Shown here: positions 1-11,808 of the stretch, in pieces | How the letters are laid out: each line of letters starts with the position of its first letter | How positions within the stretch are numbered: position 1 is the first letter of the stretch | Assembly: GCF_013113735.1 (NCBI RefSeq) | Contig: NZ_CP053346.1 | Span: forward strand, 310,001 to 374,000 | Reading direction: 5' to 3' | Source: Sphingomonas sp. AP4-R1 | GTDB taxonomy: Bacteria > Pseudomonadota > Alphaproteobacteria > Sphingomonadales > Sphingomonadaceae | DNA: 64,000 bases | Notes under the pieces: model-generated | The model's database searches: none | Told to the model about the DNA's origin: nothing | Seen by the model: only the letters and a program-made list of their open reading frames with translations | Position numbers and translations under genes: made by a program

Positions 1-744
1 GTCCGCCAGCGGCGTGCCGAGCGAGTCGCGCTGCATGTCGCTGTCGCGCGGGCAGGCGATCCCCGCGAAATCGCAGGCGACCTGCACCAGCCCCGAACAA
101 TCGATCCCCTCGCCCCCGCGCCCGCCCCACAGATAGGGCTGGCCGATCAGCGCGGCGGCCGTCTCCAGCGGATCGCGCGCGGCCCCGATCGCGCAGGCGT
201 GGCGCTGGTGGATATAACCCGCCTCGGTCCGCAGAAACGCACCGTCCGCCTCGGCCGAGAAGCGCGCGCCGATCGGCCAGCGATCCAGCACCGGCGCCTT
301 GATGTCGGGCGCCGAGAACATCAAGGCCACGGGCACCGAGACACGGTGCGTCGGCGCCTCGGGCCGCCCCAGCAGATCGGCCGGCAGATAGCCGACATAA
401 TCGTCATGGACGCAGCGCCCCCAGGCCCAGCCCGAGACGATGTCGAATATGTCGAACTCCTCGCCCAGCACCAGTTGCGAGACGGCGCGGGCATCCGTCG
501 CGGGCCCAGCGAGGACAGGGGTGAAGCGTGCCGTCAGGCGGCACCGGATGGGCGCGGCATAATGCGGCGCGAACAGCCGCCCGGCGAGCGCGATATCCGC
601 CACATCCTTTCGGAAGGCGTGGACGCGCGGATCGAGCGGGCGCGAGGGCCCGTCGAGACGAACCCGTTCAGGCCGAAGCGTGACGCAGCTGACGGACGAT
701 GGCGTGATCCGCGTCGCCGTCGATGAGACCTCCGAAGCCTTCAA
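1..744 (-). CDS. NlpC/P60 family hydrolase (C-terminus outside the window)
   Basis: The minus-strand frame encodes an SH3-like region (residues LGEEFDIFDIVSGWAWGRC and following) and then an NlpC/P60 catalytic core with LIGQPYLWGGRGGEGIDCSG, where the Cys of DCSG is the expected nucleophile. The catalytic His lies beyond base 1. The family hydrolyses peptidoglycan peptides, usually in the cell envelope, and this SH3+NlpC form is common in sphingomonads. The start is unresolved. Homology-like sequence (LDPRVHAFRKD) begins upstream of the only in-frame GTG (603), and the only earlier canonical start is a TTG at 744. That start would overlap the marR gene by about 76 bases. The family call is firm; the 5' end is a guess. 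Confidence 0.75.
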   Translation of the reverse strand, partial: MKASEVSSTATRITPSSVSCVTLRPERVRLDGPSRPLDPRVHAFRKDVADIALAGRLFAPHYAAPIRCRLTARFTPVLAGPATDARAVSQLVLGEEFDIFDIVSGWAWGRCVHDDYVGYLPADLLGRPEAPTHRVSVPVALMFSAPDIKAPVLDRWPIGARFSAEADGAFLRTEAGYIHQRHACAIGAARDPLETAAALIGQPYLWGGRGGEGIDCSGLVQVACDFAGIACPRDSDMQRDSLGTPLAD

Positions 745-1030
745 GGAATTGAGCCCCTACATCCGTATGCGCGATGAAGATGTTGCGCCTGTCGGCCTCA
801 TCCCGTTCGCGCCGCAGATAGCCGAGCGCCCCGAGCGTGTTCAAGGCACGGGTGACGACCGGCTTCGACACGCCGAGCGCCTGGGCGAGCCCGCGCACCG
901 TATGCGGGCCGGGCGTCAGATAAACGAGCATCAGCAGCGCCATCTGACGGTTGGTCAGATCGGGCCTCCCCGATCGGACATAGCCGACCAGCGTCTGCAT
1001 CCACTCTGCCAGTGTGTGATCATGCATCAT
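668..1030 (-). CDS. MarR family transcriptional regulator
   Basis: A 120-residue winged-helix protein. The DNA-binding region spans about residues 45-87: VRGLAQALGVSKPVVTRAL is the helix-turn-helix, followed by the wing RRERDEADRRNIFI, which carries the D-x-R signature of MarR proteins. The start is the ATG at 1030, because GAGAGG lies 7 bases upstream; a GTG two codons earlier sits almost on the Shine-Dalgarno sequence. It precedes and overlaps the NlpC/P60 gene on the same strand, so the two are probably cotranscribed. The regulated ligand and target are unknown. It is slightly shorter than typical MarR proteins (about 140-150), with a short C-terminal dimerisation helix. Confidence 0.85.
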   Translation of the reverse strand: MMHDHTLAEWMQTLVGYVRSGRPDLTNRQMALLMLVYLTPGPHTVRGLAQALGVSKPVVTRALNTLGALGYLRRERDEADRRNIFIAHTDVGAQFLEGFGGLIDGDADHAIVRQLRHASA

Positions 1031-1146
1031 AAGCACGCCTCTCTACCGAAACGACCCACCTCCCGAACGGGCTTAACAACCCAGCGGCAGGATCGTTTCA
1101 TCGCCGGGTCGATTGACGGCGAAGGCGGATGATGACCGGTGGCCGA

Positions 1147-2553
<1,407 letters not shown>

Positions 2554-2566
2554 TCCACGACCTTAG

Positions 2567-2610
2567 AGCGATTTCGAAGCAGGTGGAATCACCTGCCGCT
2601 CCCGGAAATC
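2567..2610. repeat. Nested palindromic repeat upstream of the M17 peptidase
   Basis: An inner hairpin GCAGGTG-GAAT-CACCTGC (2579-2596) is enclosed by outer arms related to GATTTC / GGAAATC. It resembles the small palindromic intergenic repeats common in alphaproteobacterial genomes. It lies between the start of the peptidase gene and the end of the cupin gene. Function unknown; there is no run of T, so it is unlikely to be an intrinsic terminator. Confidence 0.6.
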
Positions 2611-2688
2611 GCAACAGATCAGAAATCTGGAGCGGACGATCCGATGTCAGCGGACCGAAGACCGCGCCAGCAGCGCCCGTCATGTGCC

Positions 2689-3120
2689 TTATGATCCCGG
2701 TCGCCACTCCGGCGGCGCGAGGTCGAAGCCCGAGAAACGGAAGCCGGGGCTGACGACGCAGGAAACGAGCGTCCAGCCCGCGCGCGCTTCGGCCGCCTGC
2801 CAGTGGCCGGTCGGGATCACCCCCTGCAGCGATTGCCCGGCCGCGACATCGGGGCCGAGAAGGATCGTCTCGACCGGACCGTCATCGCCGGGCGCGCGCA
2901 ACAGCGCGAGCGGCGCCCCGCTGTGCCAGAACCACAATTCGGCCGCATCGACCGTATGCCAGTGCGATCTTTGCCCCGCCTCCAGCAGGAACAGGATCGC
3001 CGTGGCCGACGGCCGCTCACCCTCAGGCGCATCGGCCCGCCACGTTTCGCGATACCAGCCGCCCTCGGGATGGGGGGCGAGGCCGAGGGCCGCAATCAGC
3101 GCCGCGGCCTCGCTTGCCAT
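2689..3120 (-). CDS. Cupin domain protein (DUF985-like)
   Basis: This 143-residue single-domain cupin matches the DUF985 / YML079w-like family. It carries the N-terminal signature LGLAPHPEGGWYRETWRA and the barrel motif FLLEAGQRSHWHTVDAAELW. No catalytic activity is established for the family, although the fold resembles sugar epimerases and some members may bind small ligands. Its start lies 5 bases after the peroxiredoxin gene, so the two are probably cotranscribed. The region downstream carries a palindromic repeat. Confidence 0.85.
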   Translation of the reverse strand: MASEAAALIAALGLAPHPEGGWYRETWRADAPEGERPSATAILFLLEAGQRSHWHTVDAAELWFWHSGAPLALLRAPGDDGPVETILLGPDVAAGQSLQGVIPTGHWQAAEARAGWTLVSCVVSPGFRFSGFDLAPPEWRPGS

Positions 3121-3125
3121 CCGGA

Positions 3126-3665
3126 TCAGCCCTTCGGGTGCGCGGCGCGCCAGGCCTTCACCGCCTGCATCGTGCCGGTGACATGGCCTTCCGGGCTCAG
3201 CGCCGAATAAGCGAAGATCACCTTGCCGTCGGGCGCGATCACATAGGAGGTGCGGTTCGAACGATCGGGCTTGGCCGGCAGCGTCACGTCATAGGCCGTG
3301 ATCGTCGCGGCGGTGGCGGAGCCGACCGCGAACTTGTTGCGGCATTCCTCGACGGAGAATTTGTTGAGCGTCTCGATCGGATCGGCCGACATGCCGATCA
3401 CGGTGGCGCCCGCCTTGTTGAAGTCGGCGGTCGCCTCGGCGAAATCATGCGCCTCGATCGTGCAGCCCTTGGTGAAGGCGGCCGGATAGAAATAGAGGAC
3501 GACGGGCCCCTTCTTCAGCGCCTGCTTCAGATTGAAGGGCATCGGCTTGCCGGCGAGGCTCACCTGCGTCGAGAAATCGGGAGCCTTGGCGCCGACGGCG
3601 AGCGAGGCGAGCCCCGGCGTTGCGAGCAGCAGGGCGAAAGCGGAAGCGGCAGCCAGGCGTTTCAT
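3126..3665 (-). CDS. Periplasmic peroxiredoxin (AhpC/TSA, BCP-like)
   Basis: A peroxidase of about 179 residues that reduces peroxides through a Cys. The motif YFYPAAFTKGCTIEA holds the peroxidatic Cys, and a second Cys in the VEECRNKF segment could be the resolving residue. The N-terminus (KRLAAASAFALLLATPGLAS) is a signal peptide, so the enzyme is exported, unlike classical cytosolic BCP. The chosen start is the second Met, because AGAGGAG lies 9 bases upstream of it and directly abuts the first Met at 3674. It is followed 5 bases later by the cupin gene. Confidence 0.88.
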   Translation of the reverse strand: MKRLAAASAFALLLATPGLASLAVGAKAPDFSTQVSLAGKPMPFNLKQALKKGPVVLYFYPAAFTKGCTIEAHDFAEATADFNKAGATVIGMSADPIETLNKFSVEECRNKFAVGSATAATITAYDVTLPAKPDRSNRTSYVIAPDGKVIFAYSALSPEGHVTGTMQAVKAWRAAHPKG

Positions 3666-3817
3666 CAGGTCCATCTCCTCTGGGACGCGCGATCATATCG
3701 GCGCGGCCCCGGAAGCGAAATGGACATTCGAAGATGTCCGGTGGCGAAGATGTACGATGGCGAAGATGCCCGGCGACGCGCACGGCGGATTTGCCCGCAG
3801 CGCGCCTTAACGCTCTC

Positions 3818-4297
3818 TCAGCAACCGCTCCGGAGGATCGAAAGCACCTGCTCGATCCGCTCGGGCATGTGCGGAGCCAGGCGCACCATCGTCCGCCGCT
3901 GATCCTGCGGATGATCCTCGCAGATCAGATTGCCCACCTCGATAAGCTTATGGACGTAACGCAGCGCCGTCGTCGGCGGCACGCTGGCGGCATGGCAGAG
4001 AGAAGACACCATCATCCCTTCCTCACCCCCATTCGCATAGAGATCGAGCAGAATATCCCAGGCCGGATCACGGAAAAGTTCGACGCCCAGAAGTTCCGAC
4101 CGGCGCGAGCGGGCGCGCAGCAAGGCCCGCGCCGTCACCTGGAGTTCACGCTCGCCATTTGGAGAGCGCCCGAAATGTCTTTCCAGCGCGCCTTCGACGC
4201 GATCGACCGTCTCGGAGAATGTCAGCCCGAACCGGCCACCGACCGACAACACTGTTGTGACGAGGCGGATGACCTCGTTGAACGATACTCGATTCAT
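3818..4297 (-). CDS. Winged-helix DNA-binding protein (MarR-like)
   Basis: About 159 residues. The C-terminal half holds a winged helix: VSSLCHAASVPPTTALRYVH is the recognition region, followed by a wing with DHPQDQRRTMVRL. The N-terminal half is predicted helical, with an Arg-rich stretch. This type recurs in sphingomonads as an uncharacterised MarR-like regulator. The ATG at 4297 has GAAAG 5 bases upstream; an upstream TTG (4396) would add 33 residues without a clear ribosome site. The gene is divergent from aconitase across about 250 bases, so it may regulate itself or acnA, but nothing in the sequence proves that. Confidence 0.78.
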   Translation of the reverse strand: MNRVSFNEVIRLVTTVLSVGGRFGLTFSETVDRVEGALERHFGRSPNGERELQVTARALLRARSRRSELLGVELFRDPAWDILLDLYANGGEEGMMVSSLCHAASVPPTTALRYVHKLIEVGNLICEDHPQDQRRTMVRLAPHMPERIEQVLSILRSGC

Positions 4298-4545
4298 GTA
4301 GTCTTTCAGCGAAAACGGGGGAAAGCCGCCGAAAATTGGACAGGTATTATGACCATTAGCATGACGACCTGCCTCATCATAGGCATTTGCACCCAAACGG
4401 AGCGAAATCCGGCGTTAGCAGGTGCACGAATCCTTCGCGACAGGTGCAGGAATCAAAGCCTTGCCTCCTCTTTCCCCCGGCACCCCTCGTTGCTAAGGCG
4501 CCGCGCAAACATCGCAACGCAGCATCCACGAAGGAGCCCCGCCGC
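4298..4545. other. Divergent intergenic region between a regulator gene and acnA
   Basis: About 250 bases must hold the promoters of both the winged-helix gene (leftward) and aconitase (rightward). The acnA Shine-Dalgarno AAGGAG is at 4531-4536. I could not pick a convincing -35/-10 pair or an operator. The reading frame open upstream of acnA here is not conserved aconitase sequence. Confidence 0.5.
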
Positions 4546-7221
<2,676 letters not shown>

Positions 7222-7267
7222 TCGGATTGCTCCGCCTTCGGGCGGGGCGTTCCCCGAGCGAACAGAA

Positions 7268-7298
7268 AAGGCGGCTCCCGGAAGGGGGCCGCCTTTTT
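7268..7298 (+). terminator. Intrinsic terminator of acnA
   Basis: A 10-bp G+C stem GGCGGCTCCC / GGGGGCCGCC with a GGAA loop is flanked by AAAA on the left and TTTTTCTTT on the right, about 50 bases after the aconitase stop. Confidence 0.9.
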
Positions 7299-7329
7299 CT
7301 TTGGGTACAGTCATGCGGCGCTTCTGATC

Positions 7330-7412
7330 GTCATCGCCGACTTGATCCGGGATCCCGCTCCTCTCGGCGCCCAGAAATGAGCGGGGCCCCGGATCAAGTC
7401 CGGGGTGACGAC
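7330..7412. repeat. Dyad intergenic repeat, CTTGATCCGGG type
   Basis: Inverted arms GACTTGATCCGGGATCCCGCT and AGCGGGGCCCCGGATCAAGTC surround about 20 unrelated bases. A second copy of the same type lies at 31987-32076. It sits between the acnA terminator and the terminator of the converging PEP-CTERM gene. It carries no gene. Confidence 0.85.
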
Positions 7413-7436
7413 AGATAGGAAACTGTCTTTCGCATC

Positions 7437-7470
7437 AAAGAAAAAGGGCGGCCCCGCAGGACCGCCCTTT
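7437..7470 (-). terminator. Intrinsic terminator of the first PEP-CTERM gene
   Basis: Read on the minus strand, AAAGGGCGGTCC / GGCCGCCCTTT forms a stem followed by TTTTTCTTTG. It ends transcription arriving from the PEP-CTERM gene whose stop is at 7498. Confidence 0.85.
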
Positions 7471-7497
7471 CGCGTCTCAGTTCGGATCAGCCGGCGA

Positions 7498-8310
7498 TCA
7501 GCCGAACCGCACCATCTGCCCGCCCGTCGAACGGCGGCGGCGCAGCGCGCCGCCGACCAGGCCGAAGCCGCCGATGAACATCGCCCAGGTCGCGGGCTCC
7601 GGCACAACCGCTGCCTGCGGCGTGTAGTTCACCGTCAGCGAGGCGATCTTGAAGCCGTCGTTACGATCGGTCGCGAGGAAGCTCGCGCCGACCAGCCACA
7701 CGTTCGAGGTCGGTACGGCGCTGCTGCCATAAACGTCGGAATTGCCGGTCAGCGTGCCCGTGCTCGCCCGGCTGCCCCCGGCGATGTCCGTCCACAGCTT
7801 TTCCGAAATGTCGTAATTCTGCAGCGCGATGGCCTTGGTCCAATCGGTGCCGAGGGTGCCGCGCGTATCGGCCCAATAGGCCGCGTCGCTGTCGATCGTC
7901 GAATTGCCGTCGAGCCGGAAGACGTTGCGATAGATGCTGGTGAGCGACACCGCCTGATCGAACTGCAGCAGCACGAAATCCACCGCGCCGCCGGTATTGT
8001 CGATCTGGTGGTCGTTGCCGTTGGTGCTCTCGTTCTTGCCGATCACGCCGAGGCCCGCATCCCACGCGCCGAGCTTGGCCGCACTGATATCGTCCAGATC
8101 CGTGTTGCCGCTCTTGTCGGTCGCCTGCCACGCGCTGACGCGCACGTTGAGCGTGGTGCCGCCGACGGTGTTCGAGCTGAACGTGGCGGCGCCGCTGGTG
8201 ATGAAGCTGCCGGTGGTGTCGAACACGAAGCTCGCCGCCGAGGCGGGAGCAGCCATCGCGATCGCGGACGCCGTCACGGCGACCGCCAGACCCTGGATTC
8301 GAGACATCAT
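7498..8310 (-). CDS. PEPxxWA-CTERM sorting domain protein
   Basis: A 270-residue exported protein. The signal peptide is residues 1-26 (ending APASAA). The C-terminal 35 residues form the sorting signal: VPEPATWAM, a hydrophobic span, then LRRRRS. Such proteins are processed by an exosortase in the envelope and often contribute to extracellular matrix. The middle is a Ser/Thr/Asp-rich beta region without a recognised domain. The terminator of the gene is downstream. Upstream are two copies (8395 and 8444) of a dyad shared with the other PEP-CTERM genes. No exosortase gene is in the window. A second Met one codon in is an equally possible start. Confidence 0.9.
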   Translation of the reverse strand: MMSRIQGLAVAVTASAIAMAAPASAASFVFDTTGSFITSGAATFSSNTVGGTTLNVRVSAWQATDKSGNTDLDDISAAKLGAWDAGLGVIGKNESTNGNDHQIDNTGGAVDFVLLQFDQAVSLTSIYRNVFRLDGNSTIDSDAAYWADTRGTLGTDWTKAIALQNYDISEKLWTDIAGGSRASTGTLTGNSDVYGSSAVPTSNVWLVGASFLATDRNDGFKIASLTVNYTPQAAVVPEPATWAMFIGGFGLVGGALRRRRSTGGQMVRFG

Positions 8311-8394
8311 TTACGCATCACCCTTTTGAATTACCGCCACGTCCGATCGAGCGATCGGACGTCAAATCTCGGCGAGCTCGCCCCCGCGCGCTCA

Positions 8395-8409
8395 TTAACG
8401 GTCCGTAAA
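8395..8409. promoter_or_regulatory. Dyad motif upstream of PEP-CTERM gene 1 (copy a)
   Basis: TTAACG-GTC-CGTAAA lies about 85 bases upstream of the PEP-CTERM start. It is one of five sites fitting TTAACG-N3-CGTTA in this window, all upstream of PEP-CTERM genes. The outer bases also approximate a CtrA-like TTAA-N7-TTAA box. Operator function is inferred. Confidence 0.45.
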
Positions 8410-8443
8410 GGTTCATCTTGTTGCGGCGCAAAACAAAAGATGG

Positions 8444-8458
8444 TTAACGAACCGTTGT
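8444..8458. promoter_or_regulatory. Dyad motif upstream of PEP-CTERM gene 1 (copy b)
   Basis: TTAACG-AAC-CGTTGT, preceded by AAAGATGG. The same AAAGATGG-TTAACG context occurs upstream of the third PEP-CTERM gene at 39751. The site is about 134 bases from the start codon. Operator function is inferred. Confidence 0.45.
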
Positions 8459-8512
8459 GATCATTGTTTACAATTCGCGCGGTCAGCGCGGCGCCCGTGG
8501 AAATTCGGGCGC

Positions 8513-8544
8513 AAAAAAGGGCGGTCGTTTCGGGACCGCCCTTT
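8513..8544 (-). terminator. Intrinsic terminator of the second PEP-CTERM gene
   Basis: On the minus strand, AAAGGGCGGTCC and GACCGCCCTTT pair around a short loop and are followed by TTTTTTGC. It separates the two neighbouring PEP-CTERM genes, so each has its own transcript. Confidence 0.88.
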
Positions 8545-8581
8545 CGCGAGTGGCGCCCCCCGCAAGGGGGCATCTCCCTGA

Positions 8582-9313
8582 TTAACCGAATATGGCAACC
8601 GTCTGGCCGGCGGGCTTTTTGCGGCGCAGCGTGCCGCCGATCGCGCCGAAGCCGACGAGCATCATCGCCCAGGTCGCGGGCTCGGGCACGGCGCCCATCA
8701 CGCGATCGGCCGTGGCGCCCCACACCAGCTGCGTCTGGTTGTTGCTGTCCTTCAACACCGCGAGCGACAGGCTGGGATCGGCGATCCACGTGCCGTTATT
8801 GACGTTGGCGAGATAGGAATTGGCCAGCGTGACCGCCGAGCGATTGACGTTGGAGACGCTGAAATCGCCGGACGATACGTTGAGGCGGTTGCTGCCCTCG
8901 GTCACGATTTCCCAGATCGCGAGCTGCTCGGCAGCCGAGTGGTTGGCGTCGGTCACCAGCGCCTCGCCGTTCGAGAGCAGCGCGCTCAGCTGCGAAATCT
9001 GCGTGGCGGTGAGGCTCGTCGTGGTGATCGCGGCCGCATCGAACGTGCCGGTCGTGAGGCCGTGGAAGATATCGATGCAGTAGCTCAGCAGCGTATCGCC
9101 GGTGCTGGTCGTCAGCGCGAGCCGGCCGATATCGGTCCGCACCACATAATCCGGCCGCGGCGGCGTATAGGTCAGCGTGCCGGCGATGGCGCCGGGCGTA
9201 TCGAATGCCACACCGGTGATCGTTACCGACGCATCCGCAGCAGATGCGATCGCGAGGGAGCCGAGGACGCCGGCCGCAACGAGGCCGAACTTGCGAATCT
9301 TCGAGAATGCCAT
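8582..9313 (-). CDS. PEPxxWA-CTERM sorting domain protein
   Basis: 243 residues. The signal peptide covers about residues 1-27 (KIRKFGLVAAGVLGSLAIAS, then ADA). The middle contains YCIDIFHG and an AEQLAIWEI segment, typical of PEP-CTERM proteins related to the thioester-like or TQXA-type secreted domains; this is only a resemblance. The C-terminal signal is VPEPATWAMMLVGFGAIGG followed by RRKK. It is presumably cut and anchored or released by an exosortase encoded elsewhere. It neighbours another PEP-CTERM gene but with its own promoter region (two dyads at 9365 and 9406) and its own terminator. Confidence 0.9.
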   Translation of the reverse strand: MAFSKIRKFGLVAAGVLGSLAIASAADASVTITGVAFDTPGAIAGTLTYTPPRPDYVVRTDIGRLALTTSTGDTLLSYCIDIFHGLTTGTFDAAAITTTSLTATQISQLSALLSNGEALVTDANHSAAEQLAIWEIVTEGSNRLNVSSGDFSVSNVNRSAVTLANSYLANVNNGTWIADPSLSLAVLKDSNNQTQLVWGATADRVMGAVPEPATWAMMLVGFGAIGGTLRRKKPAGQTVAIFG

Positions 9314-9364
9314 GGGTACGCTCCGCTACTTTTTCGCGGAGAACTGCCCCGCTACAGGGGCTCG

Positions 9365-9379
9365 TTAACGGTCCGTTAC
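9365..9379. promoter_or_regulatory. Dyad motif upstream of PEP-CTERM gene 2 (copy a)
   Basis: TTAACG-GTC-CGTTAC, a nearly perfect palindrome about 52 bases before the start codon. This is the best of the five copies, and it also reads TTAA-N7-TTAC. The bases around it (GCTCGTTAACGGTCCGT) almost repeat those of the copy at 8395. Confidence 0.5.
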
Positions 9380-9405
9380 ATTCTCACCAAGGAAATTGAG
9401 GGTTA

Positions 9406-9420
9406 ATAACGTAACGTTAA
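9406..9420. promoter_or_regulatory. Dyad motif upstream of PEP-CTERM gene 2 (copy b)
   Basis: ATAACG-TAA-CGTTAA; on the minus strand this is TTAACG-TTA-CGTTAT. It overlaps the stop codon of ygfZ and lies about 93 bases from the PEP-CTERM start. The inner TAACGTAACGTT matches the site upstream of the third PEP-CTERM gene. Confidence 0.45.
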
Positions 9421-10166
9421 CTCTCTTTGTGCGCCGCAGCGTCCGCCAGAGCGTCCTGGAGCCAGCGCGGGAGGATCGCTTGGGGGTCTCCGGCGATGTC
9501 GGCAACGCGCATCTGGACCACGGCGAGACCCAGATCCGGGTGGAAAATGCGCGCCGATTCGCCCGGATCGGCTTCCAGCCGCCGCACCACGAGGCGGCGA
9601 TTGACCTTCTGGCGCCAGTTCATCCGCGCCGTATTCTCCTGCCCGACATAGCAGCCCTTGGTGAAGCTCACGCCGCCCAGTTCGGTCGCGTTGGTTTCCA
9701 GCCACAGCGTCTTGTCGCTGCCGATCTCCGCCACGCCCTCCGCCACGCCGAGCCCGAGCCGATGCGCGCGCCAGAGGGATTCGGCGCCGGGCCCTTCGCC
9801 CGCCGGGCCGATCCAGCGCCACCCCAGTTCGGGCAGGCGCGGATCGGGCACGCCCTGCCCCTCCGTCGCACTCCAATGCACGCCGAGCGCGAGATCGCGC
9901 GCGATCTCGATCTTGCGGCGCAGACGATAGAGGGTCAGCCGCCGCGCCAGCGCATCGGCCTGATCCGCCTCGCAATCGATCAGCAGATCGTCGCCGTCCG
10001 CCCAGACGAGAAAATCGAACAAGGCCTTGCCCTGCGCGGTCAGCAGCCCGGCCCAAACGGGCAGCGTGCCGGCAACGTCACTGGTGACGAGCCCTTGCAG
10101 GAATCCGCGCACATCCTCCCCGGACAGACGGATGAGGGCGCGGTCGGCGAGAAAAGTCATGGTCAT
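9417..10166 (-). CDS. ygfZ: YgfZ/GcvT folate-binding protein
   Basis: About 249 residues. YgfZ proteins bind tetrahydrofolate and support Fe-S cluster enzymes and tRNA thiomethylation in the cytosol. The diagnostic signature KGCYVGQE, with its conserved Cys, is present in SFTKGCYVGQENTARM. The N-terminus FLADRALIRLSGEDVRGFLQ, then TSDV, is typical of the family. The start is placed at the Met before TMTFLADRA; the longer open frame adds 21 non-conserved residues overlapping the pyrC upstream region. It is divergent from pyrC. Confidence 0.92.
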   Translation of the reverse strand: MTMTFLADRALIRLSGEDVRGFLQGLVTSDVAGTLPVWAGLLTAQGKALFDFLVWADGDDLLIDCEADQADALARRLTLYRLRRKIEIARDLALGVHWSATEGQGVPDPRLPELGWRWIGPAGEGPGAESLWRAHRLGLGVAEGVAEIGSDKTLWLETNATELGGVSFTKGCYVGQENTARMNWRQKVNRRLVVRRLEADPGESARIFHPDLGLAVVQMRVADIAGDPQAILPRWLQDALADAAAHKES

Positions 10167-10256
10167 CGCCAAAAGGTAGGGGATCGCTTGCCACACACAA
10201 TCCGTTCGTGCTGAGCAAAAGCGACGCACGGGTGCCTGGCGCCCGACCAGCGAGCC

Positions 10257-10282
10257 CGTCCCTCGACAGGCTCAGGACGAAC
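10257..10282. repeat. Half copy of the GTCGAAG-type intergenic repeat
   Basis: CCCGTCCCTCGACAGGCTCAGGACGAACGG, seen as one arm only, ends about 10 bases before the pyrC start. The GGAG-like bases at its edge (CGGAGCGG) may serve as part of the pyrC ribosome site. Confidence 0.7.
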
Positions 10283-10292
10283 GGAGCGGCCC

Positions 10293-11615
10293 ATGGCGAC
10301 CTACGATCTCATCCTCAAGAACGGCACGGTCTGGACGCCGGGCGGCCCCGTCGAAACCGATGTCGGCATCACCGACGGCCGCTTCGCCGGCCTCGGCACG
10401 GGCGGCAGCGCGGGCGAGACGATCGATTGCACGGGGCTCACCATCCTGCCCGGCGTGATCGACAGCCAGGTCCATTTCCGCGAGCCCGGCCTTGAGGAGA
10501 AAGAGGATCTGGAGAGCGGCAGTCGCGCCGCCGTGCTGGGCGGCGTCACCGCACTGTTCGAGATGCCGAACACCAAGCCCAACACCGATTCGGCCGAGGC
10601 CATCGCCGACAAGCTCGCCCGCGCACGCGATCGCATGTGGTGCGATCATGCTTTCTATGTCGGCGCCACCGCTGCCAATGCCGAGCATCTGGGCGAACTG
10701 GAGCGGCTGCCGGGCACCGCGGGCGTGAAGATCTTCATGGGCGCCTCCACCGGCGATCTGCTCGTCTCCGACGACAAGGAGCTGGCGCGCGTGCTGGCCC
10801 ATGGCCGCCGCCGCGTCGCGATCCATGCCGAGGACGAGCCCCGGATGCAGGCGCGCATGGGCGAGCGGATCGAGGGGGATCCCGCCAGCCACCCCGTCTG
10901 GCGCGACGACGAGAGCGCGATCCTCGCCACGCGCCGCATCCTCGCGCTCGCCCGCGCGTCACGTCGGCCGATCCATGTGCTGCACATCACGACGCCCGCC
11001 GAGCTGGAATTGCTCTCGCAGCACAAGGACATCGCCACCTGCGAGGTGACGCCCCAGCATCTGACTTTGGCCGGAGAGGAGGCCTATCCGCGCCTCGGCA
11101 CCTTCGCGCAGATGAATCCGCCGATCCGCTCCGGCGCGCATCGCGACGGCTTGTGGTTCTGGCTCAATCAGGGCGTGCCCGACGTGCTGGGATCGGACCA
11201 TGCGCCGCACACGCTGGCGGAGAAGGCCAAGCCCTATCCGGCCAGCCCCAGCGGCATGCCCGGCGTCCAGACATTGCTTCCGCTGATGCTGAACCATGTC
11301 GCGGAAGGCCGCCTGTCGCTCCAGCGCCTGATCGAGCTGACGTCGGCGGGCCCGCAGCGCGTGTTCGGCCTGACCGGCAAGGGCCGGATCGCGGCGGGCT
11401 ATGATGCCGACGTCACGATCGTCGACCTCAAGGCGAAGTGGACGATCGAGGAAAGCTGGCTCGCCTCGCGCTGCGGCTGGTCGCCCTTCACCGGCATGTC
11501 GATCACCGGCAAGCCCGTCGCCACGATCATCCGCGGCCGTCAGGTGATGCGCGAAGGCCAACTGGCCGACCGCGCCGAGGGCCGCCCGATCCGCTTCGAC
11601 AGCGCGGACTGGTAA
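10293..11615 (+). CDS. pyrC: Dihydroorotase (class I, multifunctional-complex type)
   Basis: A 440-residue metal-dependent amidohydrolase of pyrimidine biosynthesis that cyclises carbamoyl-aspartate. Family motifs: LPGVIDSQVHFREPG near residue 60, FEMPNTKPNT, GVKIFMGASTGDLL holding the expected carboxylated Lys, and VLGSDHAPHTLAEKAKPY near the C-terminus. The usual HxH metal motif reads Q59-V60-H61, so the first His is Gln. Some family members with QVHFREPG are annotated as dihydroorotases, but loss of a metal ligand raises the possibility of an altered or non-catalytic role. The gene stands alone; pyrE is 41 kb away. Confidence 0.88.
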   Translation: MATYDLILKNGTVWTPGGPVETDVGITDGRFAGLGTGGSAGETIDCTGLTILPGVIDSQVHFREPGLEEKEDLESGSRAAVLGGVTALFEMPNTKPNTDSAEAIADKLARARDRMWCDHAFYVGATAANAEHLGELERLPGTAGVKIFMGASTGDLLVSDDKELARVLAHGRRRVAIHAEDEPRMQARMGERIEGDPASHPVWRDDESAILATRRILALARASRRPIHVLHITTPAELELLSQHKDIATCEVTPQHLTLAGEEAYPRLGTFAQMNPPIRSGAHRDGLWFWLNQGVPDVLGSDHAPHTLAEKAKPYPASPSGMPGVQTLLPLMLNHVAEGRLSLQRLIELTSAGPQRVFGLTGKGRIAAGYDADVTIVDLKAKWTIEESWLASRCGWSPFTGMSITGKPVATIIRGRQVMREGQLADRAEGRPIRFDSADW

Positions 11616-11640
11616 GCGCCCACTCGCTTCCTACCCCCCG

Positions 11641-11743
11641 CCCCGTTTGGTTCGAGCTTGTCGAGAACCGGGCTAGGCTTCGAGCGAAGTCGAGAAGCCG
11701 GGATATGAAGCGCGGGCTCTCGACAAGCTCGAACCAAACGGGG
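11641..11743. repeat. Long perfect inverted repeat after pyrC
   Basis: The first 26 bases (starting CCCCGTTTGGTTCGAGC) are perfectly complementary to the last 26. Between them lies a third related half-site, CTTCGAGCGAAGTCGAGAAG. It belongs to the TCGAGCTTGTCGAG family, also seen at 16317. It may terminate pyrC transcription as RNA, but it has no T run. Confidence 0.9.
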
Positions 11744-11808
11744 GAGGACAAGAGGCCGCCCCAACTTCCAGATGACGCGCGAATGACGCGCGGCTAAAGG
11801 CACGGCCC

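Noticed and set aside
4387..4545. Upstream start for aconitase
   Set aside because: The added 53 residues are not conserved, and AAGGAG sits 9 bases before the ATG of [11 protein letters not shown].
11641..11743. Possible CRISPR array or attachment site in the repeats
   Set aside because: The units are inverted pairs of changing length, not direct repeats with regular spacers, and no cas or integrase gene is present.
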